Shown in pieces: positions 42,053 through 51,215 of a stretch of 64,000 bases of DNA; the first letter of the stretch is position 1; every line of letters starts with the position of its first letter. The position numbers were made by a program, and so were the translations under genes. The notes beneath the pieces were generated by a model. It was not told the DNA's origin, did not search any database, and was given only the letters and a program-made list of their open reading frames with translations. The stretch is from NCBI RefSeq assembly GCF_001953865.1, contig NZ_MQUQ01000012.1, positions 62,001-126,000 of the forward strand. The letters are read 5' to 3'. The stretch is from Amycolatopsis coloradensis (lineage in GTDB: Bacteria > Actinomycetota > Actinomycetes > Mycobacteriales > Pseudonocardiaceae).

Positions 42053-43758
42053 TGACTGCCAGTAACACCACCACTGAAGACGACTTCGACTACGACGTCA
42101 TCGTCGTCGGCTCCGGGTTCGGCGGCAGTGTCGCCGCACTCCGCCTGACCGAAAAGGGCTACCGCGTCGCCGTCATCGAGGCGGGCCGCCGCTTCGCCGA
42201 CGACGAGTTCGCGAAGACGTCCTGGGACCTTCGCCGCTATGTCTGGGCGCCCCAGGTCGGCTGCTTCGGCATCCAGCGCATCCACATGCTCAAGGACGTC
42301 ATGGTGCTCGCCGGCGCGGGCGTCGGCGGCGGCTCGCTGGTCTACGCGAACACGCTGTACCGCCCGTTGAAGCCGTTCTACGTCGACCCGCAGTGGTCCC
42401 ACATCACCGACTGGGAGTCCGAACTCGGCCCGCACTACGACCAGGCCAGTCGCATGCTGGGCGTCGTCACCAACCCCAGTGTCACGCCGTCGGACGTCGT
42501 GATGAAGGGCGTCGCCGCCGACATGGGCGTCCCCGAGTCGTACCACCCGACGCCCGTCGGCGTGTATTTCGGCAAGCCGGGCGAGCGCGCCGAGGACCCG
42601 TACTTCGGTGGCGCGGGCCCGGCGCGCACCGGCTGCACCGAATGCGGCGCCTGTATGACCGGCTGCCGCGTCGGCGCCAAGAACACGCTGGTCAAGAACT
42701 ACCTCTACCTCGCGGAGAAGGACGGCGCGCAGGTCATCCCGCTCACCACCGTGAGCGCGATCAGCCCGCTGAACGCGGGTGGGTACGAGGTGAGCATCAA
42801 GAAGACCGGGACGACCTCGCGCAAGTTCCGTCACAAGCTCACCGCCGCGCAGGTGGTGCTCGCCGCGGGCACCTGGGGCACGCAGAACCTGCTCCACGGC
42901 ATGCGTGACACCGCCAAGCTGCCGAAGCTCTCGCCGCGCCTCGGCGAACTGACCCGCACCAACTCCGAGGCCATCATCGGCGCCGCCCGCACGTCGGTCG
43001 ACGAGGAGCGGAACTTCAGCCGCGGCGTCGCGATCACCTCATCGATCCACCCCGACGACAACACCCATATCGAGCCCGTCCGCTACGGCAAGGGCAGCAA
43101 CGCGATGAGCCTCCTCCAGACCATCGCGACCGAAGGCGATTCGGCGGTCCCGCGCTGGCGCCAGGCCGTCGACTTCATGCTCAAGCACCCGGTCCAGACG
43201 GTCCGCCTGCTCAACGGCTACCGCTGGAGCGAGCGCACGGTGATCCTGCTGGTGATGCAGAGCCTCGACAACTCCATCACCACCTACACCAAGCGCGGCC
43301 TCTTCGGCCGCCGCAAGTACACCTCGAAGCAGGGGCACGGCGAGCCGAACCCCAGTTTCATCCCCGCCGGGCACGAGGCCAATCTCCGCACCGCCGAACG
43401 CATCGGCGGGATGGCGGGCGGCACCTGGGGCGAGATCTTCGACATCCCGCTCACCGCGCACTTCATCGGCGGCGCGCCGATCGGCACGACGGCCGACAAC
43501 GGCGTGATCGACCCGTACCACCGGGTCTTCAACTACCCAGGACTGTCCATTGTGGATGGATCGGCGATCACCGCCAACCTCGGCGTGAACCCCTCGCTGA
43601 CCATCACCGCGCAGGCCGAGCGGGCGTTCTCCCTGTGGCCCAACAAGGGCGAAACGGACAGCAGGCCGTCGCAGGACTCGCCGTACGCGCGGCTCGAACC
43701 GATCGCGCCCAAGAACCCGTCCGTTCCGGCGGACGCACCGGCGGCCCTTCGGCGGTAA
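42052..43758 (+). CDS. choD: GMC oxidoreductase, ChoD (cholesterol oxidase-like)
   Basis: A 568-residue flavoenzyme with the FAD loop VIVVGSGFGGSVAAL, GAGVGGGSLVYANTL and the C-terminal VDGSAITANLGVNPSLTITA His/Asn region. Location after guaB3 matches mycobacterial choD, whose sterol oxidase activity is disputed. It contains TGCTECGACMTGC, a C-x2-C-x2-C-x3-C pattern like a 4Fe-4S binding site. A repeat-derived ISPLNAG lies near residue 236. The GTG start at 42052 appears leaderless. There is no signal peptide. Confidence 0.9.
   Translation: MTASNTTTEDDFDYDVIVVGSGFGGSVAALRLTEKGYRVAVIEAGRRFADDEFAKTSWDLRRYVWAPQVGCFGIQRIHMLKDVMVLAGAGVGGGSLVYANTLYRPLKPFYVDPQWSHITDWESELGPHYDQASRMLGVVTNPSVTPSDVVMKGVAADMGVPESYHPTPVGVYFGKPGERAEDPYFGGAGPARTGCTECGACMTGCRVGAKNTLVKNYLYLAEKDGAQVIPLTTVSAISPLNAGGYEVSIKKTGTTSRKFRHKLTAAQVVLAAGTWGTQNLLHGMRDTAKLPKLSPRLGELTRTNSEAIIGAARTSVDEERNFSRGVAITSSIHPDDNTHIEPVRYGKGSNAMSLLQTIATEGDSAVPRWRQAVDFMLKHPVQTVRLLNGYRWSERTVILLVMQSLDNSITTYTKRGLFGRRKYTSKQGHGEPNPSFIPAGHEANLRTAERIGGMAGGTWGEIFDIPLTAHFIGGAPIGTTADNGVIDPYHRVFNYPGLSIVDGSAITANLGVNPSLTITAQAERAFSLWPNKGETDSRPSQDSPYARLEPIAPKNPSVPADAPAALRR
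42755..42780. repeat. TTAG/CTAA element inside choD
   Basis: GCGCGATCAGCCCGCTGAAC then GCGGGT, in frame. It differs from the intergenic copy at 55182-55207 by a single base over this stretch (CTGA for CTAA), which also avoids the TAA. Confidence 0.75.
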
Positions 43759-43768
43759 GTTGGGGGCG
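43756..43768 (+). promoter_or_regulatory. Possible leaderless promoter of the maleylpyruvate isomerase-like gene
   Basis: TAAGTT at 43756-43761, overlapping the choD stop, ends 6 bp before the GTG at 43768; no ribosome site better than GGGGG is seen. Confidence 0.3.
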
Positions 43769-44490
43769 TGACCGCCTCTGAACGCGCCCACGCTCTGCTC
43801 GATCGCGTCCGTGCCCTGCACGAAGAATGGGCGCGCGTGGCCCGCGGCCTCGGCGAGGACGCCGTGCACGCTCCCAGCGCGTTGCCCGGCTGGACGCGGG
43901 CGCATCTGCTCTCGCACGTCGCGCGCAACGCCGACGGCCTCGGCAACCTCTTGACCTGGGCGAAGACCGGCGTCGAGACCCCGATGTACGCCACGGACTC
44001 GGCTCGCGACGAGGGCATCGAGGCCGGAGCCGACCGCTCCGCCGCGGCGATCGTCGCCGACGTCGTGGACTCCGGCGAGCGGTTCACGGATCTGGCCGCG
44101 TCCCTGCCGGACGAGGCGTGGGCCGGCGAGGCGCGTGATCGGCAGGGCAGGCCGGTCACCGGTGAAGGGGTGCTGCGCAAGCGGCTGGCCGAAGCCTCGA
44201 TCCACCTCGTGGATCTGGACGCCGGGTACGACTTCGACCGGGTCTCCGGGCTGCTCGGCCAGGAGTTCGAGGTGGTGGTGAGCAGCGCGATCGCCTCGTA
44301 CGGCGACGGACTGCCCGCGGTGCTCCTGGTCGCCGTCGACGGCGACGGGACGCGGCACGAGTGGCGGATGGGCACCGGCGATCCGGCCAAGGTGACCGGC
44401 GTGCCCGGCGACGTCCTGGCCTGGATCACCGGTCGCGCCGACGGATCCACTTTGGACGGCGAAGTGCCGCCGCTGCCGCATTGGCTGTGA
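43768..44490 (+). CDS. Maleylpyruvate isomerase-family mycothiol-dependent enzyme
   Basis: A 240-residue DinB-fold protein. LPGWTRAHLLSHVARNADGLGNLL and EASIHLVDLDAGYDF carry the three metal-ligand His/Glu positions of the mycothiol-dependent isomerase family; a C-terminal MDMPI_C-type domain follows. It may isomerise or conjugate a substrate with mycothiol. It starts 10 bp after choD. Confidence 0.85.
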   Translation: MTASERAHALLDRVRALHEEWARVARGLGEDAVHAPSALPGWTRAHLLSHVARNADGLGNLLTWAKTGVETPMYATDSARDEGIEAGADRSAAAIVADVVDSGERFTDLAASLPDEAWAGEARDRQGRPVTGEGVLRKRLAEASIHLVDLDAGYDFDRVSGLLGQEFEVVVSSAIASYGDGLPAVLLVAVDGDGTRHEWRMGTGDPAKVTGVPGDVLAWITGRADGSTLDGEVPPLPHWL

Positions 44491-44542
44491 CCCGGGCGGG
44501 TGAACGCGGCAACCCGATCGCGGCCCACGCGTCTTCACAAGC

Positions 44543-45997
44543 ATGAAGCTGGGGCGAAGGAACTTCCTCAAGCTCGCCGGCGCGGCAGCGGCGGGGGCGG
44601 CCGCGACGGCGTGCTCTGCCGCGCCTCCGGCGCAAGCACCCAGCTCGGCACCCGGCACTTCGCTGCCGCCGAGCACCAGTGCCACGCCACCGTCCGGGCC
44701 GCCGGACTGGGCTGCTTTGCGCGAGAAGGTCTCACTGCTCTTGCCGGGTGATTCCGGTTACGACAACGCCAAACGTGTGTTCAATCCGGCCTTCGACGAC
44801 CTCAAGCCCGCAGCGATCGCGAAATGCGCCAAGCCGGAAGACGTACAGGCCGCTGTCGAAGCGGCGGCGAGGCGGGTTCCGATCGCCGCTCGCGGCGGCG
44901 GTCACAGCTACGCCGGCTATTCCGTTCCTGACGGTGGCCTGATGATCGACCTCGGCGGAATGTCCTCTGTGGACGTTCAAGGGGACAGGGTCGTGATCGG
45001 CGCGGGCGCGAAACTCAAGGATGTCTACGCCATCCTCGGCGGTGCGGGCCGTTGCCTGCCCGCGGGTTCCTGCCCCAGTGTCGGGATCGCCGGGCTGACC
45101 CTCGGCGGCGGAATCGGTGTGCTCGCGAGAAAATACGGACTCACGTGTGATCACCTGGTGTCGGCTCAGGTCGTCACGGCGGACGGCGTACTCCGGACGG
45201 CGTCGGCGGATTCCGAGCCTGAGTTGTTCTGGGCGTTACGCGGGGGAGGCGGCGGCAACTTCGGTGTCGTCACCTCGTTCACCTTCCGCACCGACCCGTC
45301 GCCCTCGGTCGTTTCGGTGTTCTCCCTGAATTTCCCGGCGGGCAGCGCGAACGACGTCCTCGCCGAATGGCAGCGGTGGCTGCCCGAGGCCCCGCCGGAG
45401 TTGTGGGCGAACGTCGTGCTGTCAGGAGGATCTCCCGTCGGTGCCCGGGTTTCCGGCTGTCATGTCGGCGATTCCGCATCGCTGGGCAGGGAACTGGACA
45501 AACTGACCGGGAAGGTCAGGGGTACACGGACGGTGAAGCAACTCGACTACCTCGGTGCCATGAAGTACTTCTCCGGCAGCGAAAGCCGTCAGTCCTTTGT
45601 GGCCTCTTCGCGGATTCTTGGTGAGGTGACGGATCCCGCGAAGCTGACGTCGATCCTCGACGGCAGGCGCGGAATGGACCTCCTGGTCGACGGTCTCGGC
45701 GGTGCCGTCGCCGACATCGCCCCGGACGCCACCGCGTTCTGGCACCGGAAGGCGATCGGCAGCGTGCAGATCTACAGCCGGGCGGATACGCGTAACCGTT
45801 CCGTGGCAACCGATTCCGTCGCCGAGGTGGTGACGGGGCTCGGGCTGGGCGGGGGCTACGTCAACTACATCGACCCCGCCCTGCCCGACTGGATGACGGC
45901 CTACTACGGCGACAACGCCGCCCGCCTCAAGAAGGTGGCGAAGACCTACGACCCGGAGAAGGTGTTCGGGTTCGCGCAGGCCGTCACCCCAGCCTAG
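44543..45997 (+). CDS. Exported berberine-bridge-type FAD oxidase
   Basis: A 484-residue flavoprotein. RRNFLK (5-10) and the hydrophobic stretch after it form a twin-arginine signal; Cys24 may be a weak lipobox. The FAD_binding_4 domain has GGGHSYAGYS with His121 and GSCPSVGIAGLTLGGG with Cys177, the two residues used for bicovalent FAD attachment in berberine-bridge-like oxidases. The C-terminal YVNYIDPALPDWMTAYYG is the BBE domain. Such enzymes oxidise sugars or alkaloid-like compounds with oxygen. It overlaps the ALDH gene tail to tail by 4 bp. Confidence 0.9.
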   Translation: MKLGRRNFLKLAGAAAAGAAATACSAAPPAQAPSSAPGTSLPPSTSATPPSGPPDWAALREKVSLLLPGDSGYDNAKRVFNPAFDDLKPAAIAKCAKPEDVQAAVEAAARRVPIAARGGGHSYAGYSVPDGGLMIDLGGMSSVDVQGDRVVIGAGAKLKDVYAILGGAGRCLPAGSCPSVGIAGLTLGGGIGVLARKYGLTCDHLVSAQVVTADGVLRTASADSEPELFWALRGGGGGNFGVVTSFTFRTDPSPSVVSVFSLNFPAGSANDVLAEWQRWLPEAPPELWANVVLSGGSPVGARVSGCHVGDSASLGRELDKLTGKVRGTRTVKQLDYLGAMKYFSGSESRQSFVASSRILGEVTDPAKLTSILDGRRGMDLLVDGLGGAVADIAPDATAFWHRKAIGSVQIYSRADTRNRSVATDSVAEVVTGLGLGGGYVNYIDPALPDWMTAYYGDNAARLKKVAKTYDPEKVFGFAQAVTPA

Positions 45998-47439
45998 AGG
46001 TCGATGCCGGTGAAGACGGTGACCCGTTCCTCGGTGAGGTCATGCATCGCGGCGAGCACACCTTCCCGTCCGACGCCTGAGCCCTTGACGCCGCCGTACG
46101 GCATCTGGTCCGCGCGGTAGGACGGGACGTCGCCGATGATCACGCCGCCGACCTCGAGTTCGGTCGACGCGTAGAAGGCGAGGTGCACATCGCGGGTGAA
46201 CACTCCGGCCTGCAAGCCGTAGGCGGATTCGTTGACCGAAGCGAAAGCCTCGTCAACTCCATCCACAATGGACAAAGCGAGTACCGGGCCGAAGATCTCC
46301 TCCGTCCAGGCCTTTGTGGACGGTGGGACGTCGGTGAGCACGGTCGGCTCCACCGTCGCGCCGTCCCGCTTGCCGCCGGTGAGGATCTTCGCGCCCGCGG
46401 CGACGGCTTCGTCGATCCACGCGACGATCCGTTCCGCGGCCGCCTCGTCGACGACCGGTCCCACGTCGGTGTTCTTGTCGTAGGGATCGCCGGTTTGCTG
46501 CGACCGCACCGCTTCCACCAACGCGGGCACGAATTCCTCGGCGACCTCGCGCTCGACGATCACCCGCTGGACCGCGATGCAGGACTGCCCCGCCTGGTAG
46601 TTGCCGAAGGTCGCGATGCGGTGCGCCGCGCCTTCGGGGTCCGGCCAGTCCCGGAGCACGACGGCGGCCGCGTTGCCGCCTAGTTCGAGCACGACGTGCT
46701 TGCGCGGCGCGGCGTCGGCCAGCGACCAGCCGACCGGCCCCGAACCGGTGAACGACACGACCGGCAGGCGGGGGTCCGCGACCAGCGCCGAAGTCTCCTC
46801 GTTGCCGAGCGGCAGCACCGAGAACGCGCCTTCCGGCAGATCCGTCTCGGCCAGGATCTCACCGAGGACCAGCGCGGAGAGAGGCGTGCGGGGCGCGGGT
46901 TTGACGATGATCGGCGCGCCGACCGCGAGGGACGGCGCGACCTTGTGCGCCACCAGGTTTAGCGGGAAGTTGAACGGCGCGATGGCCAGTACCGGGCCGC
47001 GCGGGATACGGCGGGTCAGCGCCAGCCTGCCTTCACCGGCCGGGTCGGTGTCCAGGCGCTGGAGGTCGCCGCTGAACCGGCGGGCCTCTTCGGCCGCGAT
47101 CCGGAACACCGACACCGCGCGCCGCACCTCGGCGTCGGCCCATTTCAGCGGTTTGCCGTTCTCGGCGGTGATGACCTCGGCGATCTCCTCGGCCCGGCCG
47201 GCGAGGACCCGCGAAACGTGGTCGAGCGCCGCCGCGCGGCTGTGCGCCGAGGAACGCCGGAACTCCTTCGCGACGGCCGCCGCCGCACTCACCGCTCGTT
47301 CGACCTGCTCCGGTCCGGGCACCGCGACGGTGGCGACTTCGCTGCCGTCGAACGGGTGGTGCACGGTGCGCGTCGAAGCGCCCTGTTCGGCGCGGCCGGC
47401 GATCCAGGCGGGACGCGGTTCCGGGGTGATCATGTCCAT
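45994..47439 (-). CDS. NAD(P)-dependent aldehyde dehydrogenase
   Basis: A 481-residue ALDH. VLAIAPFNFPLNLVAHKVAP (cofactor binding), LELGGNAA (general base Glu) and GQSCIAVQR (nucleophile Cys) are complete; EEIFGPVLAL and PYGGVKGSGVGREG are C-terminal motifs. The ATG at 47439 is used; ATG 47433 is an alternative. It follows the alcohol dehydrogenase gene by 55 bp on the same strand, so alcohol to aldehyde to acid is a likely joint pathway. Substrate not predictable. Confidence 0.9.
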   Translation of the reverse strand: MDMITPEPRPAWIAGRAEQGASTRTVHHPFDGSEVATVAVPGPEQVERAVSAAAAVAKEFRRSSAHSRAAALDHVSRVLAGRAEEIAEVITAENGKPLKWADAEVRRAVSVFRIAAEEARRFSGDLQRLDTDPAGEGRLALTRRIPRGPVLAIAPFNFPLNLVAHKVAPSLAVGAPIIVKPAPRTPLSALVLGEILAETDLPEGAFSVLPLGNEETSALVADPRLPVVSFTGSGPVGWSLADAAPRKHVVLELGGNAAAVVLRDWPDPEGAAHRIATFGNYQAGQSCIAVQRVIVEREVAEEFVPALVEAVRSQQTGDPYDKNTDVGPVVDEAAAERIVAWIDEAVAAGAKILTGGKRDGATVEPTVLTDVPPSTKAWTEEIFGPVLALSIVDGVDEAFASVNESAYGLQAGVFTRDVHLAFYASTELEVGGVIIGDVPSYRADQMPYGGVKGSGVGREGVLAAMHDLTEERVTVFTGIDL

Positions 47440-47494
47440 GGGTGACAAGGTATTCCGAGTGGGTGTCCGAGGTGTGAACACCCACTCGACCGAG

Positions 47495-48529
47495 TCACGG
47501 TTTGACGAGCACCTTGAGCGCTTCGCGGTCCGCCATCGCGCGGTAGCCGTCCGGGACCTCTTCGAGACCGACGGTCCGGTCGAAAACCTTGCCCGGCTGG
47601 TACCGGCCCTCGACGATGTCGTCGAGGAGTTCGGGGATGTAGTGCCGTGCCGGGGCGACGCCGCCGGTGACGGTGATGTTGCGGCGGAACAGCGGCGGCC
47701 CGATCGGGCCCTCGTCGTACTGCGGCACGCCGACGCGGCTGATCGTGCCGCCGGGGCGGACCGCGCCGATGCCCATTTCGAAGGCTGGCTTCGTGCCGAC
47801 GCACTCGAGAACGGCGTGAGTGCCTTCGCCGTTCGTCAGCTCTCGGACCTTCTCGATGCCTTCGTCGCCGCGCTCGGACACGACGTCCGTCGCGCCGAAC
47901 TCGCGGCCAAGATCCGTCCGGGCCTGGTGACGGCCCATGAGGATGACGCGCTCGGCGCCGAGGCGCTTCGCGGCGAGGACCGCGGAGAGGCCGACGGCGC
48001 CGTCGCCGATGACTGTGACCGTCGTGCGCTCGTCGACGCCCGCCTTGGTCGCGGCGTGGTGCCCGGTCGGGAACACGTCGGAGAGGGTGAGGAGCGACGC
48101 GAGCAGGTCGTCGTCCTCGGTGTGCGGCAGTTTTACCAGCGTGCCGTCGGCCTGCGGGACGCGGACGGCCTCGCCCTGGCCGGCGTCGACGCCCTTCGCG
48201 CCCCAGAAGCCTCCGTGCAGGCAGGAGGTGTGGAGGCCTTCGCGGCAGAACTGGCACGTGTTGTCGGAGTACACGAACGGGGCCACGACGAGGTCGCCGG
48301 TCTTCAGCGTGGTGACGTCGGAGCCGACGGCTTCGATGACGCCGAGGAACTCGTGACCGATCCGGACACCGCGGTCGCGCGCGGGCATGCTGCCGTACGG
48401 CCAGAGGTCGCTGCCGCAGATGCACGAGCGGACGACGCGAAGAAGGGCGTCGGTGGGTTCGCTCAGCTTCGGGTCCGGGACGGTCTCGACGCGTACGTCG
48501 CCGGCACCGTAGATGACTGTCGCTCGCAA
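47495..48529 (-). CDS. Zinc-dependent alcohol dehydrogenase
   Basis: A 344-residue MDR-superfamily dehydrogenase. CICGSDLW and GHEFLGVIEAVG hold catalytic zinc ligands; NTCQFCREGLHTSC is the structural zinc lobe; VIGDGAVGLSAVLAAKRLGA is the NAD(P) Rossmann motif. It is first in an operon with aldehyde dehydrogenase. AGGAAAGGACC precedes its ATG. Confidence 0.92.
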   Translation of the reverse strand: MRATVIYGAGDVRVETVPDPKLSEPTDALLRVVRSCICGSDLWPYGSMPARDRGVRIGHEFLGVIEAVGSDVTTLKTGDLVVAPFVYSDNTCQFCREGLHTSCLHGGFWGAKGVDAGQGEAVRVPQADGTLVKLPHTEDDDLLASLLTLSDVFPTGHHAATKAGVDERTTVTVIGDGAVGLSAVLAAKRLGAERVILMGRHQARTDLGREFGATDVVSERGDEGIEKVRELTNGEGTHAVLECVGTKPAFEMGIGAVRPGGTISRVGVPQYDEGPIGPPLFRRNITVTGGVAPARHYIPELLDDIVEGRYQPGKVFDRTVGLEEVPDGYRAMADREALKVLVKP

Positions 48530-48566
48530 GGCGGGTCCTTTCCTGGGCTCGCCTCAGTATGAGCGC

Positions 48567-48594
48567 GTCGCGTTTAGCCCGCTAAACGCGATCT
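48567..48594. repeat. TTAG/CTAA element at the 3' end of the broken DinB gene
   Basis: GTCGCGTTTAGCCCGCTAAA then CGCGATCTG. On the reverse strand it gives TDRV and the TAG stop of the DinB reading frame. Confidence 0.8.
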
Positions 48595-49126
48595 GTGCGC
48601 GGGCGTGATCGATAGAGGTCGCGTAGGAGGAGGATTTCGGCACCGTGGTGGATGGCCTCCCGGTTGATGTGCAGCACGAGCGCCGAGAACGGGTGGTCGG
48701 CGTACGGGCCTTCGGCCTCGCCGCAGGGGCGCTCGAGGTCTTCGTCGGTGAGGGCGCGGACGCCGTCGCGCCAGTGCGCGTACGCGTCATCGATCTGCTT
48801 GAGCGCTTCGGCGGCGGAGGCCGCATAGGGAAGGCCTGGTAGTCGACGGGTTCGGCGCCGAAATGCGACGCGTTCCGCATCGCGAAGACGCCGACGATGA
48901 TGTGGGTGAGCCGCCAGGCGATCGTCGTCACGGGCGGCGGCGAGGGCTCCGGGTAAGCCCAGTCGATCATCAGGCGGCCGTCCTCCCACGGACGGACCGA
49001 CCAGCAGTCCTCGACGGGTTCCCAGAAGTATTCGTCGTCGGTGAGGGTGTCCAGCCGGGGCCGGAAGTGCTGGTTCCACTGCCAGTCGAGCTGTTCGGCG
49101 AGTTCCTTGCTCCAGTCGATGCCCAT
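48582..49126 (-). pseudogene. DinB-family protein, single frameshift
   Basis: The N-terminal frame (MGIDWSKELAEQLDWQWNQH, TTIAWRLTHIIVGVFAMRN) and C-terminal frame (YAASAAEALKQIDDAYAHWR, FSALVLHINREAIHHGAEI) together make a complete DinB protein with three His ligands. The break is near 48830, where AFP should continue YAAS; one C of a CCCC run is missing. Otherwise intact, so recent mutation or sequencing error. Divergent from guaA. Confidence 0.8.
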
Positions 49127-49253
49127 GTCCCCGGACGGTAGGGCTCCTGGCGGTCAGCCGCCGTCCTGAATCGTGAGGGGGTTGGCGGTGAGGTGACCCG
49201 GCCCACCTGGGACGATGGTGGAGAAGCGTACTGCTCTGATCTGGAGGTTTCAG

Positions 49254-50810
49254 GTGCCCAGTCCCACCGGTCCGGTACTCGTCGTGGACTTCGGGGCGCA
49301 GTACGCGCAACTGATCGCGCGCCGCGTGCGCGAGGCGCAGGTCTACTCCGAGGTCGTCCCGCACACCGCCACCACCGAGGACATCCTCGCCAAGGACCCC
49401 GCCGCGATCATCCTTTCCGGTGGTCCTTCCAGCGTGTACGCGGAGAACGCCCCCGCGCTCGCCCCCGGGCTGGTCGACGCGGGCGTGCCGATCCTCGGTA
49501 TCTGCTACGGCCACCAGGTGCTCGCGCAGGCCCTCGGCGGCACGGTCGAGCCGACCGGGATCCGCGAGTTCGGCCGCACCGAGGTCCGCGTCACCGGCGA
49601 AGGCGGCGTCCTGCACGCCGGCCTCCCCGGCAGCCAGCCCGCCTGGATGAGCCACAACGACAGCGTCACCAAGGCCCCCGAGGGCGCCACCGTGACCGCG
49701 TCGAGCGACGGTGCCGCCGTCGCCGGGTTCGAAGACGTCGAGCGCCGCTTCGCCGGCGTCCAGTACCACCCCGAGGTGCATCACTCGCCGCACGGCCAAG
49801 AGGTGCTGCGCCGCTTCCTGCACGACATCGCGGGCCTCCGGCCGCAGTGGACGACGTCGTCCATCGTCGACGACCAGGTCAAGCGCATCGCCGAGCAGGT
49901 CGGCGACGGCCGGGCGATCTGCGGGCTGTCCGGCGGTGTCGATTCGGCGGTGGCGGCCGCGCTGGTCCAGCGCGCCATCGGCGAGCGGCTGACCTGCGTG
50001 TTCGTCGACCACGGTCTGCTGCGCTCCGGTGAGCGCACCCAGGTCGAACGCGATTTCGTCGCCGCGACCGGGGTCAACCTGGTGACCGTCGACGCGCGTG
50101 AGCGCTTCCTCGACGCGCTGGCCGGGGTCACCGACCCCGAGGAGAAGCGCAAGATCATCGGCCGCGAGTTCATCCGCGTGTTCGAGCAGGCCGAGCGCGA
50201 CCTCAAGGCCGAGGGCGACTACAAGTTCCTGGTCCAGGGCACGCTGTACCCGGACGTCGTCGAGTCCGGCGGTGGTGAGGGCGCGGCGAACATCAAGAGC
50301 CACCACAACGTCGGCGGGCTGCCCGACGACCTGCAGTTCGAGCTGGTCGAGCCGCTGCGCCTGCTGTTCAAGGACGAGGTGCGGCGCGTCGGGCTGGAAC
50401 TCGGGCTGCCGGAGACGATCGTGCAGCGTCAGCCGTTCCCCGGGCCGGGACTCGGCATCCGGATCATCGGCGCCGTCGACGCCGAGCGGCTCGAGACGCT
50501 GCGCGCGGCCGACGCGATCGCGCGCGAGGAACTCACCGCGGCCGGGCTGGACGGCGAGATCTGGCAGTGCCCGGTGGTGCTGCTGGCCGACGTCCGCAGT
50601 GTCGGCGTCCAGGGCGACGGGCGGACTTACGGGCACCCGATCGTGCTGCGGCCGGTGTCGTCCGAGGACGCGATGACCGCGGACTGGACGCGGCTGCCCT
50701 ACGAGGTGCTGGAGCGGATCTCGACCCGCATCACCAACGAGGTCGCCGAGGTGAACCGAGTGGTCCTGGACGTCACGTCCAAGCCGCCGGGCACCATCGA
50801 GTGGGAGTGA
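49254..50810 (+). CDS. guaA: GMP synthase (glutamine-hydrolysing)
   Basis: A 518-residue enzyme that aminates XMP to GMP. N-terminal class I glutaminase domain (VLVVDFGAQYAQLIARRVRE, GICYGHQ with the catalytic Cys, YHPEVHHS); ATP pyrophosphatase domain with SGGVDSAVAA; C-terminal dimerisation domain (RQPFPGPGLGIRI, TSKPPGTIEWE). The GTG at 49254 follows CTGGAGGTTT. With guaB2/guaB3 it completes guanine nucleotide synthesis in this locus. Confidence 0.97.
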   Translation: MPSPTGPVLVVDFGAQYAQLIARRVREAQVYSEVVPHTATTEDILAKDPAAIILSGGPSSVYAENAPALAPGLVDAGVPILGICYGHQVLAQALGGTVEPTGIREFGRTEVRVTGEGGVLHAGLPGSQPAWMSHNDSVTKAPEGATVTASSDGAAVAGFEDVERRFAGVQYHPEVHHSPHGQEVLRRFLHDIAGLRPQWTTSSIVDDQVKRIAEQVGDGRAICGLSGGVDSAVAAALVQRAIGERLTCVFVDHGLLRSGERTQVERDFVAATGVNLVTVDARERFLDALAGVTDPEEKRKIIGREFIRVFEQAERDLKAEGDYKFLVQGTLYPDVVESGGGEGAANIKSHHNVGGLPDDLQFELVEPLRLLFKDEVRRVGLELGLPETIVQRQPFPGPGLGIRIIGAVDAERLETLRAADAIAREELTAAGLDGEIWQCPVVLLADVRSVGVQGDGRTYGHPIVLRPVSSEDAMTADWTRLPYEVLERISTRITNEVAEVNRVVLDVTSKPPGTIEWE

Positions 50811-50822
50811 CCCGCGCCGCCC

Positions 50823-50895
50823 CGACCTGCGTTTAGCCCCCTAATCGTGATCTGCCGCCCTCGGGCACCGGATCACGATTAGGGGGCTGAAGTCG
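50823..50895. repeat. Inverted pair of TTAG/CTAA elements after guaA
   Basis: The left copy ends AGCCCCCTAATCGTGATC and the right begins with its exact complement; the arms then diverge. Hairpin with a roughly 18-base GC-rich loop, 13 bp past the guaA stop. Confidence 0.85.
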
Positions 50896-50911
50896 CCGCG
50901 CTCGCGCAAGG

Positions 50912-50942
50912 CGAAGGCCCCGGCGAGGGGCCGGGGCCTTCG
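50912..50942. terminator. Terminator between guaA and the PspC module
   Basis: A 12-bp stem CGAAGGCCCCGG / CCGGGGCCTTCG with a 7-base loop between convergent genes. Confidence 0.65.
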
Positions 50943-50969
50943 GAGTGGAGTGGATCGTGAGCGGCGCCG

Positions 50970-51215
50970 CTAGCGGCGGCTCTTGCGCACCGAAGCGGCG
51001 AGAAGCAGGACACCGACGAAGATCGCCCCGCCCGCCATGACCCATCGGAAGTCGAATCGCGGGAGCCACGAGGAGCCGTCCGAGAGGACGTATCCCGACA
51101 CCAGCAGCGTCGCGATCCCGACGATCAAGGTGAAGACGTCCACCCCGCGCTTCGCGGGCTGAGCCGACTGAGCCGATCGCGTGCTGTCGTAGTTGTCGTA
51201 GTCGTACTCAGCCAC
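50970..51215 (-). CDS. Small two-helix membrane protein
   Basis: An 81-residue protein: acidic Tyr/Asp-rich head (AEYDYDNYDS), then two membrane helices (FTLIVGIATLLVSGYVL and WVMAGGAIFVGVLLLAASV) and a basic end. The GTG at 51215 overlaps the end of the PspC gene and has GGAGGTGCGTC upstream within that gene. Likely a component of the PspC envelope-stress module; function unknown. Confidence 0.7.
   Translation of the reverse strand: MAEYDYDNYDSTRSAQSAQPAKRGVDVFTLIVGIATLLVSGYVLSDGSSWLPRFDFRWVMAGGAIFVGVLLLAASVRKSRR

Noticed and set aside
46950..46975. AGGTTTAGCGGGAAGTTG in the aldehyde dehydrogenase gene, similar to the repeat core
   Set aside because: It encodes the conserved FNFPLNLVAHKV segment and lacks the CTAA half, so the match is chance.
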